Below are positions 32,539 to 41,003 of a stretch of 64,000 nt of DNA, in pieces. The notes under the pieces were generated by a model. That model was not told the origin of the DNA and ran no database searches. It saw only the letters and a program-made list of their open reading frames with translations. Every line of letters starts with the position of its first letter. The first letter of the stretch is position 1. A program made the position numbers and the translations under genes. Source of the stretch: Mycolicibacter sp. MU0102 (GTDB lineage: Bacteria > Actinomycetota > Actinomycetes > Mycobacteriales > Mycobacteriaceae); the NCBI RefSeq assembly GCF_963378105.1, contig NZ_OY726398.1:1178001-1242000 (forward strand), in the 5' to 3' direction.

Positions 32539-34068
32539 GTGAGTACAGACACCTACGACGTGGCGGTGATCGGCTATGGGCCCACCGGTGCCACGGCCGC
32601 CAACCTCTTGGGTCAATTCGGCCTGAAAGTGATTGTGGTCGAGCGTGATCCGGATATATATGGCCGTGCCCGCGCGATTTCCACCGACGAAGAGGTCATG
32701 CGTGTTTGGCAGTCGGTCGGTCTGGCCGAGCGACTGCAGCAGGACATGCTGCCCGACCTTCCGTTGAATTTCGTTGACGCTGCCGGTGTCCCGTTCATCG
32801 ATCTGAAGATCACCTCGCGTGGGTGCGGGCACCCGCCGCAGCAATTCCTGTACCAACCGGCCGTCGATCGCGTCCTGCGTGAGGGCGTGCAGCGCTTCGC
32901 GAATGTCGAGGTGTTGCTGGAACACGAATGCCTGCGCCTGCTGTCCACGGGTGACGACGTCGAGCTCCTCTGCGCCGACCTTGGTACCGACACCTTCAAG
33001 AGGCTCCGCGCCCGCTACGTGATCGCTGCCGATGGGGGAGCGTCGCCGACCAGGGGACAGTTGGGGATCGGCTATTCGGGTCGCACCTACGGCGAGCGCT
33101 GGGTGGTCATCGACACCAAAGTCCTGCAGGAGTGGGATGGCTACGACCGGTTGCGGTTCCACTGCAATCCCGCCCGGCCGATGGTCGACTGCCCGACCCC
33201 GTTGGGGCACCACCGCTGGGAGTTCCCCGCCCGAGCCGGTGAGGACGAGCAGAAACTCCTACTCGAGGAAGAGATCTGGAAGGTCCTGGGTGTCCAGGGC
33301 ATCACCCCCGAGCACGTCAAGATCCTTCGGGCGGTGATCTACAGCCATCATGTCCGTGTCGCCGATCGCTGGCGGGTGGGCCGGGTTTTCCTGGCCGGCG
33401 ACGCCGCGCACGCCATGCCGCCGTGGATCGGACAGGGTATGTCCTCCGGCGTGCGTGACGTGGCCAACCTGTGCTGGAAGCTCGCGGCGGTACTCAACGG
33501 GCTGGCGCCGGAAGGGCTGCTGGACTCCTACCAACTAGAGCGCAAGCCGCACGTCACCGAGACCACCCGGCGTGCCCGGATGGTCGGGCGAGTCATCACC
33601 GAACGTAACCGGGCCATAGCCGTAGTGCGCAACCATGCCATGCGTGCGCTGACGCGCGTGCCCCTGGCACGTTCCGCGTCACAACGCCGGATGTGGGTTC
33701 CCGAAGCCCGCTACGCGGAGGGCTTCTTCTCCGAGAGTCGACATCGTGCCGTTGGATGGCAGGTCCCGCAGCCGTGGATCACCGCCGGCGACGGCACCAG
33801 CATTCGCCTCGACGATTTGCTGGGCGGCGACTGGGCCATCCTGCACACCGGCCAGCTACCACCGGGCGCGGACGACTGGATGGAACTGGGTATCCCAGCG
33901 CACCGGATCTCCGATCCCGGCCTAGTGCGTTGGCTGCGCAGCAGAAAGGCAACCACGGTGGTGCTTCGCCCGGACGGATTCATCTACGCCGCAGCCGGAT
34001 CCGGAAAATCACTGCCCGCGCCCCCAGACGGCTACTCCGCCGCAGTAAGAAATGAGGTAGCCGCATGA
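32539..34068 (+). CDS. FAD-dependent aromatic monooxygenase (MhpA-like)
   Basis: Class A flavoprotein hydroxylase of 509 aa. GYGPTGATAANLL is the ADP-binding GxGxxG, VIAADGGASPTR the DG motif, and VFLAGDAAHAMPPWIGQGM the GD motif that contacts FAD ribityl and NADPH. It resembles 3-(3-hydroxyphenyl)propionate hydroxylase and would add an ortho hydroxyl to a phenolic ring, forming the catechol for the extradiol dioxygenases. GTG 32539 starts the rightward operon; its stop overlaps the hydrolase ATG (ATGA). The last 110 residues form a thioredoxin-like tail common in this class. Confidence 0.86.
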   Translation: MSTDTYDVAVIGYGPTGATAANLLGQFGLKVIVVERDPDIYGRARAISTDEEVMRVWQSVGLAERLQQDMLPDLPLNFVDAAGVPFIDLKITSRGCGHPPQQFLYQPAVDRVLREGVQRFANVEVLLEHECLRLLSTGDDVELLCADLGTDTFKRLRARYVIAADGGASPTRGQLGIGYSGRTYGERWVVIDTKVLQEWDGYDRLRFHCNPARPMVDCPTPLGHHRWEFPARAGEDEQKLLLEEEIWKVLGVQGITPEHVKILRAVIYSHHVRVADRWRVGRVFLAGDAAHAMPPWIGQGMSSGVRDVANLCWKLAAVLNGLAPEGLLDSYQLERKPHVTETTRRARMVGRVITERNRAIAVVRNHAMRALTRVPLARSASQRRMWVPEARYAEGFFSESRHRAVGWQVPQPWITAGDGTSIRLDDLLGGDWAILHTGQLPPGADDWMELGIPAHRISDPGLVRWLRSRKATTVVLRPDGFIYAAAGSGKSLPAPPDGYSAAVRNEVAA

Positions 34069-34919
34069 CCGCCACCGACATGATCGAGCGCACCGTCGCC
34101 GTGGCCGGCCGACCGATATTCCTCACCGAGGCCGGCAGCGGGCCCGCGGTAGTGCTGCTGCACGGCGGGGGACCGGGCGCCACCGGGGTGTCGAACTATT
34201 CGCGCAACATCGACGCACTGGCGCAGAACTTCCGCGTCATCGTGCCCGACATGCCCGGCTACGGGCGCTCTGGCAAACACGTCGACCAGGCCGACCCGTT
34301 CGGCTATCTGGCGGCCACGGTCCTTGGCCTACTTGATGAACTCGACATCGGCACCGCGCACCTGGTCGGCAATTCCTACGGCGGGTCATGCGCGCTGAGA
34401 CTGGCCCTGGACAACCCGGCCCGAGTGGGCAAGCTCATCCTGATGGGCCCGGGCGGCATCGGGACCACCCGTGGCCTTCCGACCCCTGGACTGCGAAGTC
34501 TGTTGTCCTACTACGGAAGCGACGGGCCCAGCCGCGCCAAGCTGGAAGCCTTCATCCGTACCTATCTGGTCTACGACGGCGGCTCGGTTCCCGACGATCT
34601 GATCGATCTGCGCTACGCCGCCTCCATCGATCCAGAGGTGGTGGTCAACCCGCCGCTTCGCCGGCCTTCGGGACCGACGGCGCTGCGGACACTGTGGCGG
34701 ATGGACCTGACTCGCGATAAGCGCCTGAAGGAATTGGCCACCCCGACTCTGGTGCTGTGGGGACGCGACGACAAGGTCAACCGGCCCGCCGGCGGCCCGC
34801 TGCTGGCGAACCTGATGCCCAACGCCGATCTGGTGATGACCGCCCGCACCGGGCACTGGATGCAGTGGGAGCGCGCCGAACTGTTCAACCGCATCGTCAC
34901 CGAGTTCCTCGCACCATGA
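34065..34919 (+). CDS. meta-cleavage C-C bond hydrolase (alpha/beta hydrolase)
   Basis: Alpha/beta-hydrolase of 284 aa of the MhpC/BphD/HsaD type, which splits the dienoic acid product of extradiol ring opening. HGGGPGATGVSNY is the oxyanion-hole motif, the nucleophile Ser is in GNSYGGSCA, the Asp in WGRDDKVN and the His in TGHWMQWE. Overlaps of 4 bp with the monooxygenase upstream and the dioxygenase downstream show translational coupling. The length and all four motifs match the family. The exact substrate depends on the catechol side chain, which is unknown. Confidence 0.9.
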   Translation: MTATDMIERTVAVAGRPIFLTEAGSGPAVVLLHGGGPGATGVSNYSRNIDALAQNFRVIVPDMPGYGRSGKHVDQADPFGYLAATVLGLLDELDIGTAHLVGNSYGGSCALRLALDNPARVGKLILMGPGGIGTTRGLPTPGLRSLLSYYGSDGPSRAKLEAFIRTYLVYDGGSVPDDLIDLRYAASIDPEVVVNPPLRRPSGPTALRTLWRMDLTRDKRLKELATPTLVLWGRDDKVNRPAGGPLLANLMPNADLVMTARTGHWMQWERAELFNRIVTEFLAP

Positions 34920-35932
34920 CCACCATCGCCGCACCTTCGCTATTCGGCAACGTCCGCCTGGGGTACGTCGCCGTCGAGACGCAACGGTTCGCCGATTGGC
35001 GACGATTCGGTCGCGACGCCATCGGCATGCACGTCGACGACACGCTGCCCGATGTGATGCGGTTCCGGCTCGACGACAACGCATGCCGATTCCTACTGCG
35101 TCGCGGCCCGGCCGAGGACGTCACCGCGCTCGGCTGGGAACTGGATGACCACAGCGGTTTCGATGAGGTCGCCGCGCGGGTGGCGCGGCACGCGGTGCCG
35201 GTTGTCCAGGGGACCGCGGAGGAGGCAGCGCTGCGCGGGGTCGAGCGGCTGGCGCGATTCCCCGGACCCAACGGTCTGGTCCAGGAGATCTTCACCCGGC
35301 CCCAAGCCGCCGACGGGCCGTTGGAGGCCGCGGTGCGCGGGGGATTTGTCACCGGCGAAGGCGGTATCGGCCACGTCGCCATCACCACCAAGCGGCCGCA
35401 ACAGATGCGCGGCTACTACGCCACGGTGTTTGACGCGCGGCTCTCCGATCTCATCGACGAGACGATCAGCGGGGTCAAGGTCAAGATCCGATTCCTGCGG
35501 GTCAACCAACGCCACCATTCGGTGGCGATTGCCGCCGTGAACCGCCTGCCGATCAACCCGATCCGCACCCGCGTGCAGCACGTCAACATCCAGGTCGCGG
35601 AGCTGGACGACATGACCGCGTCCTATCAGCGGGTCAAGCAACTGGGTTTCGACATGGCACTGGCCGTCGGGCAGCACACCAACGACCGGGAGCTGTCGTT
35701 CTACGCCAAGACGCCGTCCGGTTTCGAATGGGAAGTCGGGTGGAACCCCCTCGTCGTCGACGAAACCACCTGGGAGCCCACCACACATCAGGGCATCAGC
35801 ACCTGGGGCCACACTCCCGAAGGCCACACCGTCATCGACAAGCTCAAGCAATTCGGGGCGGGCGCGGCATCGCTGCTCCACCGCGAAGACATGGTCGCCG
35901 CCTTGTCGGGGGCAGGCATTCCCGACAACTGA
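34916..35932 (+). CDS. biphenyl-2,3-diol-type extradiol dioxygenase
   Basis: Type I extradiol dioxygenase of 338 aa with duplicated VOC modules. Iron ligands are seen in GIGHVAITT, VQHVNIQVAE and FEWEVGWN, the last being the Glu. HTNDRELSFYAKTPSGFEWE is the typical C-terminal active-site stretch with the acid-base His and Tyr. ATG 34916 overlaps the hydrolase stop. It is the classical partner of the upstream hydrolase. The cluster therefore encodes two ring-cleaving enzymes, one in each divergent arm, suggesting two catechols or two steps. Confidence 0.9.
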   Translation: MTTIAAPSLFGNVRLGYVAVETQRFADWRRFGRDAIGMHVDDTLPDVMRFRLDDNACRFLLRRGPAEDVTALGWELDDHSGFDEVAARVARHAVPVVQGTAEEAALRGVERLARFPGPNGLVQEIFTRPQAADGPLEAAVRGGFVTGEGGIGHVAITTKRPQQMRGYYATVFDARLSDLIDETISGVKVKIRFLRVNQRHHSVAIAAVNRLPINPIRTRVQHVNIQVAELDDMTASYQRVKQLGFDMALAVGQHTNDRELSFYAKTPSGFEWEVGWNPLVVDETTWEPTTHQGISTWGHTPEGHTVIDKLKQFGAGAASLLHREDMVAALSGAGIPDN

Positions 35933-35946
35933 TCCGAGGAGCCCCG

Positions 35947-36978
35947 ATGCTGCGAATCGACACCCATCACCACCTGATCCCACCCGACTATCGCAAGGCT
36001 CTGCGCAAAGCCGGGATCGACGAAGCCGGGGGACGGGCGCTCCCGGAATGGAGCGCGGACGCGTCGCTAGAGGCCATGGCCGACCTTGATGTAGCCACCG
36101 CGATCTTGTCGGTGTCGACCCCTGGCACCACCTTCGTATCCGGCACGGACGATGCCGCGGCGTGGGCGCGCGACCTCAATGACTACACGGCGGCCCTGGT
36201 CGCCGCGCATCCCGACCGGTTCGGCTTCTTCGCCACCATCCCTATGCCGCATCTTGATGCGTCGGTGGCCGAAGCCACCCGCGCACTGGACGAACTCGCC
36301 GCCGATGGTGTGGTGCTGCTGGCCAACAGTGCCGGCGTGTACCTGGGCCAAGACGGGCAGGACGAGCTGTTCACCGCGCTGAATGAGCGCTCGGCCGTGG
36401 TGTTCATTCACCCCGCCGATCTGCCGGGGCCGGCCGTACCCGGGGTTGCCCCGTTCGCCACAGATTTCCTGTTGGACACCACACGCGCCGCTTACCTGTT
36501 GGTGCGCAACGGTATTCGTCGCCGCTACCCGAAGATTCGTTTCATATTGAGCCACGCCGGGGGTTTCGTGCCGTATGCGAGTCACCGGATGGCGGTCGCA
36601 ATCATGGGCGACACCGGCCGGAGTCCCGCGGACAGCCTCGATGATTTCGCCAGCTTCTACTTTGATACTGCGTTGTCATCCAGCGCCGCTGCGCTGCCGA
36701 CCCTGTTGGCCTTCGCGAAACCCGGGCATGTCACCTTTGGCTCGGATTGGCCGTTTGCGCCGATCGCCGCGGGGAGATTGTTCGCTGCTGGTCTGGAGAC
36801 CTATGCCGGTCTGGATCGAGCCGACCGTGATGCGATCGACCGGACAAATGCGGTGGGGCTTTTTCCTCGGCTCGGCGTTGGTGCCGCTGCGATCCGCCAG
36901 CCGGTGATGCAGAAGCTGCGGCACTCAGCCAGTCGTTACGCTGTGCGGTCCTTGGCGCGCATGATCAGTCAAAGCTGA
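35947..36978 (+). CDS. amidohydrolase 2 family protein (ACMSD/decarboxylase-like)
   Basis: TIM-barrel metal-dependent hydrolase of 343 aa. The N-terminal metal motif is DTHHHLIPPDY, a mid-barrel His lies in VVFIHPADLPG, another in FILSHAGGFVPY, and the terminal Asp is in TFGSDWPFAP. This pattern is that of amidohydrolase_2 proteins, which include aminocarboxymuconate semialdehyde decarboxylase and resorcylate decarboxylases. It begins 14 bp after the dioxygenase and is the last gene of the rightward operon. It probably decarboxylates or hydrolyses an aromatic acid or ring-opened product. Confidence 0.82.
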   Translation: MLRIDTHHHLIPPDYRKALRKAGIDEAGGRALPEWSADASLEAMADLDVATAILSVSTPGTTFVSGTDDAAAWARDLNDYTAALVAAHPDRFGFFATIPMPHLDASVAEATRALDELAADGVVLLANSAGVYLGQDGQDELFTALNERSAVVFIHPADLPGPAVPGVAPFATDFLLDTTRAAYLLVRNGIRRRYPKIRFILSHAGGFVPYASHRMAVAIMGDTGRSPADSLDDFASFYFDTALSSSAAALPTLLAFAKPGHVTFGSDWPFAPIAAGRLFAAGLETYAGLDRADRDAIDRTNAVGLFPRLGVGAAAIRQPVMQKLRHSASRYAVRSLARMISQS

Positions 36979-37026
36979 GGTGTCGTCCGCAAGGCGGCGA
37001 CCTGCGCGCAACCGCACCTATTGAAA

Positions 37027-37046
37027 GGCGCCGCTGTCGCGGCGCC
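37027..37046 (-). terminator. intrinsic hairpin between amidohydrolase and small ORF
   Basis: GGCGCCGC-TGTC-GCGGCGCC is a perfect 8-bp stem with a 4-nt loop. On the minus strand it begins 6 nt after the stop of the small ORF at 37053 and is followed by TTTCAATA, so it best fits termination of that transcript; it may also stop read-through from the amidohydrolase. Confidence 0.55.
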
Positions 37047-37052
37047 GATCAA

Positions 37053-37178
37053 TCAGCTGGCCAGCGAATGCAGGCCGTCGAACTGCTCCGAGGTGTCGCC
37101 CTCGACGAGGAAATCGCCGTGGTAGAGGGCCTCGAAGTCAACCTTGATGACGTCGGCACTTGAGTCGTCGATCCACAT
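37053..37178 (-). CDS. small acidic ORF, 41 aa, unknown
   Basis: Small reading frame starting MWIDDSSADVIKVDFEAL and ending GLHSLAS. It is strongly acidic, has no Cys, no transmembrane segment and no signal peptide. I do not recognise the family. A hairpin with a T-rich tail follows the stop by 6 nt. There is no good Shine-Dalgarno; an in-frame GTG seven codons upstream is an alternative start. It occupies the centre of a 343-bp region otherwise free of genes, between the amidohydrolase and a methyltransferase. Confidence 0.4.
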   Translation of the reverse strand: MWIDDSSADVIKVDFEALYHGDFLVEGDTSEQFDGLHSLAS

Positions 37179-37321
37179 GAGCCTGAGCTTATTGGTCACT
37201 ATTAAGGAATCATTGAGTCACGTTTCGGGAAATGGTGGCAATACTACTGACCGGTAGCCTTTGCGGGGCCTGTGCTCGGGGACCTGCCAGCGACCCGCTC
37301 CACCGAGCTAGGGTGGCTGCC

Positions 37322-37960
37322 ATGAGCGCACCGGACACCCTGGACAACCCGCTGTTCGCCCGGATCTGGACCTTCATGTCCAGCCGCGAGACCGACTGGT
37401 TGCGGGACCGCCGCCGAGAAAACCTCGAGGGTTTGTCCGGGCGGGTGCTCGAGATCGGAGCCGGCACCGGCAGCAACTTCGGCTTCTACCCGGACACCGT
37501 GACTGAGGTGGTGGCCGCCGAACCCGAGTCACGGCTGCGGGATGCCGCCGTGTCTGCTGCTGCGGCCGCGTCGGTGCCGATCACCGTGGTGGCGAGCACC
37601 GTGGAAGCCTTGGACTCCGGGGAGCCCTTCGACGCGATCGTGTGCTCGCTGGTCTTGTGTTCGGTCGATCGTCCCGAGGACGTGCTGCGCCAGCTGTTCG
37701 CCTTGCTGAAGCCCGGCGGGGAGCTGCGCTACTTCGAGCATGTCGCCAGCGCCGGGATGCGCGGCGGACTGCAACGGCTGGCCGACGCCACCTTCTGGCC
37801 CCGCCTGTTCGGCAACTGCCACACCCACCGTGACACCGAGCAGATGATCACCGCTGCCGGCTTCGTCGTCGACAGGGCGCGGCGCGGGCATCAGTTCCCG
37901 GCGTGGGCGCCGGTGCCGGTGTCGGAGTTCGCGCTGGGCTCGGCCAGCCGCCCGGCCTGA
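37322..37960 (+). CDS. class I SAM-dependent methyltransferase
   Basis: Small-molecule methyltransferase of 212 aa. Motif I is VLEIGAGTGSNFGFY near residue 41, followed by the acidic AAEPE and the post-motif SLVLCSVDRPEDVL. The layout is that of UbiE-like or phospholipid N-methyltransferase-like enzymes. ATG 37322 is selected because the residues upstream in the open frame are poor coding sequence. By position it corresponds to M. tuberculosis Rv1147. It ends 8 bp before the convergent sirtuin gene. Substrate unknown. Confidence 0.8.
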   Translation: MSAPDTLDNPLFARIWTFMSSRETDWLRDRRRENLEGLSGRVLEIGAGTGSNFGFYPDTVTEVVAAEPESRLRDAAVSAAAAASVPITVVASTVEALDSGEPFDAIVCSLVLCSVDRPEDVLRQLFALLKPGGELRYFEHVASAGMRGGLQRLADATFWPRLFGNCHTHRDTEQMITAAGFVVDRARRGHQFPAWAPVPVSEFALGSASRPA

Positions 37961-37967
37961 TACAGGG

Positions 37968-38681
37968 TCAGCCCAGCAGAAACGGCAACCGCTGCGCCAT
38001 GCCCGGCAGTGCTGCCGAGGCGGTGGTTTGCAGGAACACCGTGGCTCGCTCCGACAGCGGCGTCGGCTCCGGGTTCACCTGGATGACGGTCTTGCCCAGC
38101 TCCAGCGCTCGTTCGGGCAGGCTGGCCGCCGGATACACCAAGCCAGATGTGCCGACCACGATCAGCGCATCGGCGGCGTCGACGGCCTCGACCGCTGCGT
38201 TCCACGGCTCGTCGGGTAGCTGTTCGCCGAACCACACCACGTCCGGGCGGATCAAGCCGCCGCACTCGCACTGCGGGGGCATGATTTCGAGTACGGGCTC
38301 TGCCAGCTCGGGCAGCTGCGTGTCGTGCGGTTGCTCGCAGTCCGAGCAGCGGAACGTGAACATCCGGCCGTGCAGATGGTGAACCGAGGAACTGCCGCCG
38401 CGCTCGTGCAGATTGTCGACGTTCTGGGTGATGACCTGGACGTCGGCGTGCTGTTCCCAGTCCGCGATCGCGGTATGGCCCAGGTTCGGCTCATAGCGGC
38501 GGGCCAGCTGGCAGCGCCACACATACCAGCCCCAGACCAGTTCCGGCTGCCGATTCCAGCCGTCGATGCTGGAGACCTCGTAGGGGTCGTACTGCGACCA
38601 CAGCCCCTTCTCGTCATCGCGGAAGGTAGGTATCCCGCTCTCCGCTGAGATCCCTGCGCCACTGAACACCACCACCCGCAC
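37968..38681 (-). CDS. Sir2-type NAD-dependent protein deacylase (class III)
   Basis: Sirtuin of 237 aa, equivalent to M. tuberculosis Rv1151c. GAGISAESGIPTFRDD and TQNVDNLHERGG bind NAD, and the catalytic His is in HHLHG. The zinc ligands are CSDC and CEC. The substrate pocket has Tyr53 and Arg56 (YVWR), the YxxR signature of class III sirtuins that remove succinyl or malonyl groups as well as acetyl. GTG 38681 starts 7 nt after a TATCTT box, so the mRNA is probably leaderless. Divergent from a GntR gene, 28 bp away. Confidence 0.9.
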   Translation of the reverse strand: MRVVVFSGAGISAESGIPTFRDDEKGLWSQYDPYEVSSIDGWNRQPELVWGWYVWRCQLARRYEPNLGHTAIADWEQHADVQVITQNVDNLHERGGSSSVHHLHGRMFTFRCSDCEQPHDTQLPELAEPVLEIMPPQCECGGLIRPDVVWFGEQLPDEPWNAAVEAVDAADALIVVGTSGLVYPAASLPERALELGKTVIQVNPEPTPLSERATVFLQTTASAALPGMAQRLPFLLG

Positions 38682-38687
38682 GCCACC

Positions 38688-38703
38688 AAGATAGCGGGAT
38701 ACT
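38688..38703. promoter_or_regulatory. back-to-back -10 boxes of sirtuin and GntR genes
   Basis: TATCTT on the minus strand (38693-38688) ends 6 nt before GTG 38681, and GATACT on the plus strand (38698-38703) ends 6 nt before ATG 38710. The 28-bp spacer therefore holds two divergent, apparently leaderless promoters whose -35 regions must lie inside the opposite coding sequence. Confidence 0.45.
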
Positions 38704-38709
38704 GGCCAA

Positions 38710-39093
38710 ATGGACTTCGCCGACCTGCTGGTAACCGACGTGCATGCCGACGTGCCGCTGTTCGAGCAGATCAGGGTCGCGCTGATCGAGGCGGTCCGGG
38801 CCGGATCACTGCCCGCGGGAACCCGGTTGCCTACGGTGCGTGAGCTGGCGAGGCAATTGGGCCTGGCGGTCAACACCGTCGCGCGCGCCTACCGCGAGTT
38901 GGAAGCCGGCGGCGTCGTCGAGACGCGGGGCCGATTCGGCACCTTCGTGGCAAGCAGTGACCCGGCCGATGCGGCCATGACCCAGGCGGCAAGCGCTTTC
39001 GCGGCCGCGGCCCGGGCGGTCGGTTTGAGCAAGGCCGATGCGCTGCGCTACCTCGACACGGCCTTCGACAGCGCCGGAAGCGGTGCTTCTTAG
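38710..39093 (+). CDS. GntR family regulator, YtrA-like
   Basis: Short GntR protein of 127 aa with a winged helix (about residues 15-80; PLFEQIRVALIEAV and PTVRELARQLGLAVNTVARA) and only a brief helical tail, the YtrA subfamily architecture. No effector domain. Counterpart of Rv1152. Divergent from the sirtuin gene across 28 bp, it may control that promoter. Its 3' end overlaps the convergent methyltransferase gene by 4 bp. Confidence 0.83.
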   Translation: MDFADLLVTDVHADVPLFEQIRVALIEAVRAGSLPAGTRLPTVRELARQLGLAVNTVARAYRELEAGGVVETRGRFGTFVASSDPADAAMTQAASAFAAAARAVGLSKADALRYLDTAFDSAGSGAS

Positions 39094-39911
39094 CCGAATT
39101 CGAGCAGGGTCAGGGACGGACGGACCGGGTCTAGGAAGCGCAGCCGATAGGCGCTCGAGAGCAGGGTGTTGAACAGCCAGCCGCGCCCGGCCGGCAACGG
39201 CAGATCGCGAACGGCCCGGATGCCGGGCATGGTGTTCACCAGATCGGCGGCCTCGCTCACCGACAGGTTGAACGGCATCGGCGGCGCCTTGTACCGCAAC
39301 GAGGTCCACACCCCGCGGCGGATCAGCATCGCCATCAACGGCGGCGGCACATCGAAGAGCAGTCGCCCGCCCGGGAAGCGGCGGGCACACTCGGCGATCA
39401 GGGCGAGCGACTGCTCAGGCTGCAGGTACATCAGCAGGCCCTCGGCGCTGATGAACACGCCCTTGTCCGGGTCGACCTGGTCCATCCAGCTGTAATCCAA
39501 CGCGGATTGGGCGCACACCGAAACCTGCGGCGACGCCGGCAGAAGCCGGGTGCGGATGTCGACGATCGGTGGGAGATCGACGGTGAGCCAGCGGAACGCG
39601 GCGTCGGGAACGCTTGCGCTCACCCGCCAGAAGCTGGTCTGCAAGCCCTCGGCCAGGGCCACCACGGTGCCCGACGGGTGCTGGCGCAGGAACTGTCGGG
39701 TCTGGTCGTCGAAGGCCAAGGCGCGCAGCGCGATGTCTTGACGTGTCGGCCCGAATTTCGCGAAATCGAAGTCGATCGACTCGGCCAGGCTGATCGCCAT
39801 CGGGTCATCGATGATCCCGTCGGGACGGCGGGCCTCTCTGGCCCGAGCGTTCAAGGTCAGCAACGCGGTTTCGGAGACCCCGGTCAGGGTGACTTTCTGT
39901 GCCTGGCTCAC
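39090..39911 (-). CDS. SAM-dependent methyltransferase, LCMT/PPM family
   Basis: Methyltransferase of 273 aa of the leucine carboxyl methyltransferase-like family common in mycobacteria. SETALLTLNARAREARRPDG at the N-terminus and VVALAEGLQTSFWRV (motif I region, with unusual A-E-G-L in place of G-x-G-x-G), VDLPPIVDIRTRLL and VFISAEGLLMYL are recognisable. It corresponds by position to the Rv1153c O-methyltransferase. The target is unknown; polyketide carboxyl or hydroxyl groups are typical. Convergent with the GntR gene. Confidence 0.78.
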   Translation of the reverse strand: MSQAQKVTLTGVSETALLTLNARAREARRPDGIIDDPMAISLAESIDFDFAKFGPTRQDIALRALAFDDQTRQFLRQHPSGTVVALAEGLQTSFWRVSASVPDAAFRWLTVDLPPIVDIRTRLLPASPQVSVCAQSALDYSWMDQVDPDKGVFISAEGLLMYLQPEQSLALIAECARRFPGGRLLFDVPPPLMAMLIRRGVWTSLRYKAPPMPFNLSVSEAADLVNTMPGIRAVRDLPLPAGRGWLFNTLLSSAYRLRFLDPVRPSLTLLEFG

Positions 39912-39936
39912 GTCTGCGACCTTACCGGTGCGCGGC

Positions 39937-40452
39937 TCAGCGCAGCATTTTGTTCAGGGTGCGCAGGTTGCGGGTGGTGGTGGTCGACTTGTACCGCTTG
40001 TTGCCCATCGTCTTGCCCACGGTGCTGGTCAGGGTGTCGCCCTTGGGGATCTGCCAGTAGATCACCCCGTCGCCGGGGGCGATCTTCTCGTCGGTATCTG
40101 CTGCCAGCTTCGACAGTTCAGTCAGCGCCGCGTTGTCGGCGACGAACGTGACATAGGAGTGCACGTCGGGAATCTCGGGTTCGAAGGGATAGGCCGCCAC
40201 GATGTCGCGCACCGTCTCCACGTCGTAGACCAGCACCCAGGCCTCGTAGCCGAAGCGCTCCCGCAACGCGGCCTCGGCGGCGGCGCGCACTTTCGCGGCA
40301 TCGGCGGGCGAGTCCAGCAGCACGTTACCGCTGGCCAGCAGCGTGCGGACCTCGGTGAATCCGGCAGCGGCCAGGGTGGCGGCGACGTCGGCCATCTTGA
40401 GGTTGACGCCGCCGACGTTCACGCCGCGCAGAAACAGCGCATACCGGGTCAT
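39937..40452 (-). CDS. DUF1697 family protein
   Basis: Soluble protein of 171 aa that begins MTRYALFLRGVNVGGVNLKM, the hallmark of DUF1697, with SGNVLLDSP following. Family function is unknown. The length is typical and the C-terminal KTMGNKRYKSTTTTRNL is also conserved in the family. It lies 25 bp upstream of the methyltransferase gene on the same strand and diverges from the Rv1155-like gene, with 63 bp between them. Confidence 0.82.
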   Translation of the reverse strand: MTRYALFLRGVNVGGVNLKMADVAATLAAAGFTEVRTLLASGNVLLDSPADAAKVRAAAEAALRERFGYEAWVLVYDVETVRDIVAAYPFEPEIPDVHSYVTFVADNAALTELSKLAADTDEKIAPGDGVIYWQIPKGDTLTSTVGKTMGNKRYKSTTTTRNLRTLNKMLR

Positions 40453-40515
40453 GAGGCGACCTCCAATCGGTGGAAGAACGGTGGCAATAACCGGACGCGT
40501 CGGTAGGCTTCGATC

Positions 40516-40959
40516 ATGGGACGCCAGGTATTCGACGACAAGTTGCTTGCCTTGATCAGCGGGAACTCGCTCGGCGTTTTGGCCACGCTCAAGAAAGACG
40601 GGCGCCCCCAACTGTCGAACGTGCAGTACTACTTCGACCCGCGGTCTCTGGTGGTGCAGGTGTCGATCACCGAACCGCGCGCCAAGACCCGTAATCTGCG
40701 CCGCGATCCCCGGGCGTCGCTGCTGGTCGATTCCGACGACGGCTGGTCCTATGCCGTCGCCGAGGGGGATGCGCAGCTGACGCCGCCGGCTGCCGCGCCC
40801 GATGACGACACCGTCGAGGCGCTGATTGCGTTGTACCGCAACATCGCTGGGGAGCATCCGGACTGGGACGAGTACCGCCAGGCTATGGTGACCGACCGTC
40901 GCGTGCTGCTGAAGCTGCCGATCCATCACCTGTACGGCATGCCGCCGGGCGTGCGCTGA
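40516..40959 (+). CDS. F420-binding PPOX-class protein (Rv1155-like)
   Basis: Split beta-barrel flavin/deazaflavin-binding protein of 147 aa, nearly collinear with M. tuberculosis Rv1155. Its recognisable parts are VFDDKLLALISGNSLGVLAT, GRPQLSNVQYYFD, EPRAKTRNLRRDPRAS and AMVTDRRVLLKLPI. Rv1155 binds coenzyme F420 and is viewed as an F420H2-dependent reductase, rather than a true pyridoxamine phosphate oxidase. fbiC, needed to make F420, is in the same window. ATG 40516 is the only sensible start. Confidence 0.9.
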   Translation: MGRQVFDDKLLALISGNSLGVLATLKKDGRPQLSNVQYYFDPRSLVVQVSITEPRAKTRNLRRDPRASLLVDSDDGWSYAVAEGDAQLTPPAAAPDDDTVEALIALYRNIAGEHPDWDEYRQAMVTDRRVLLKLPIHHLYGMPPGVR

Positions 40960-41003
40960 GCATCTCCCACCGGTAGGCCATGCGCTGGGCTAGGCTCCTG
41001 GGT

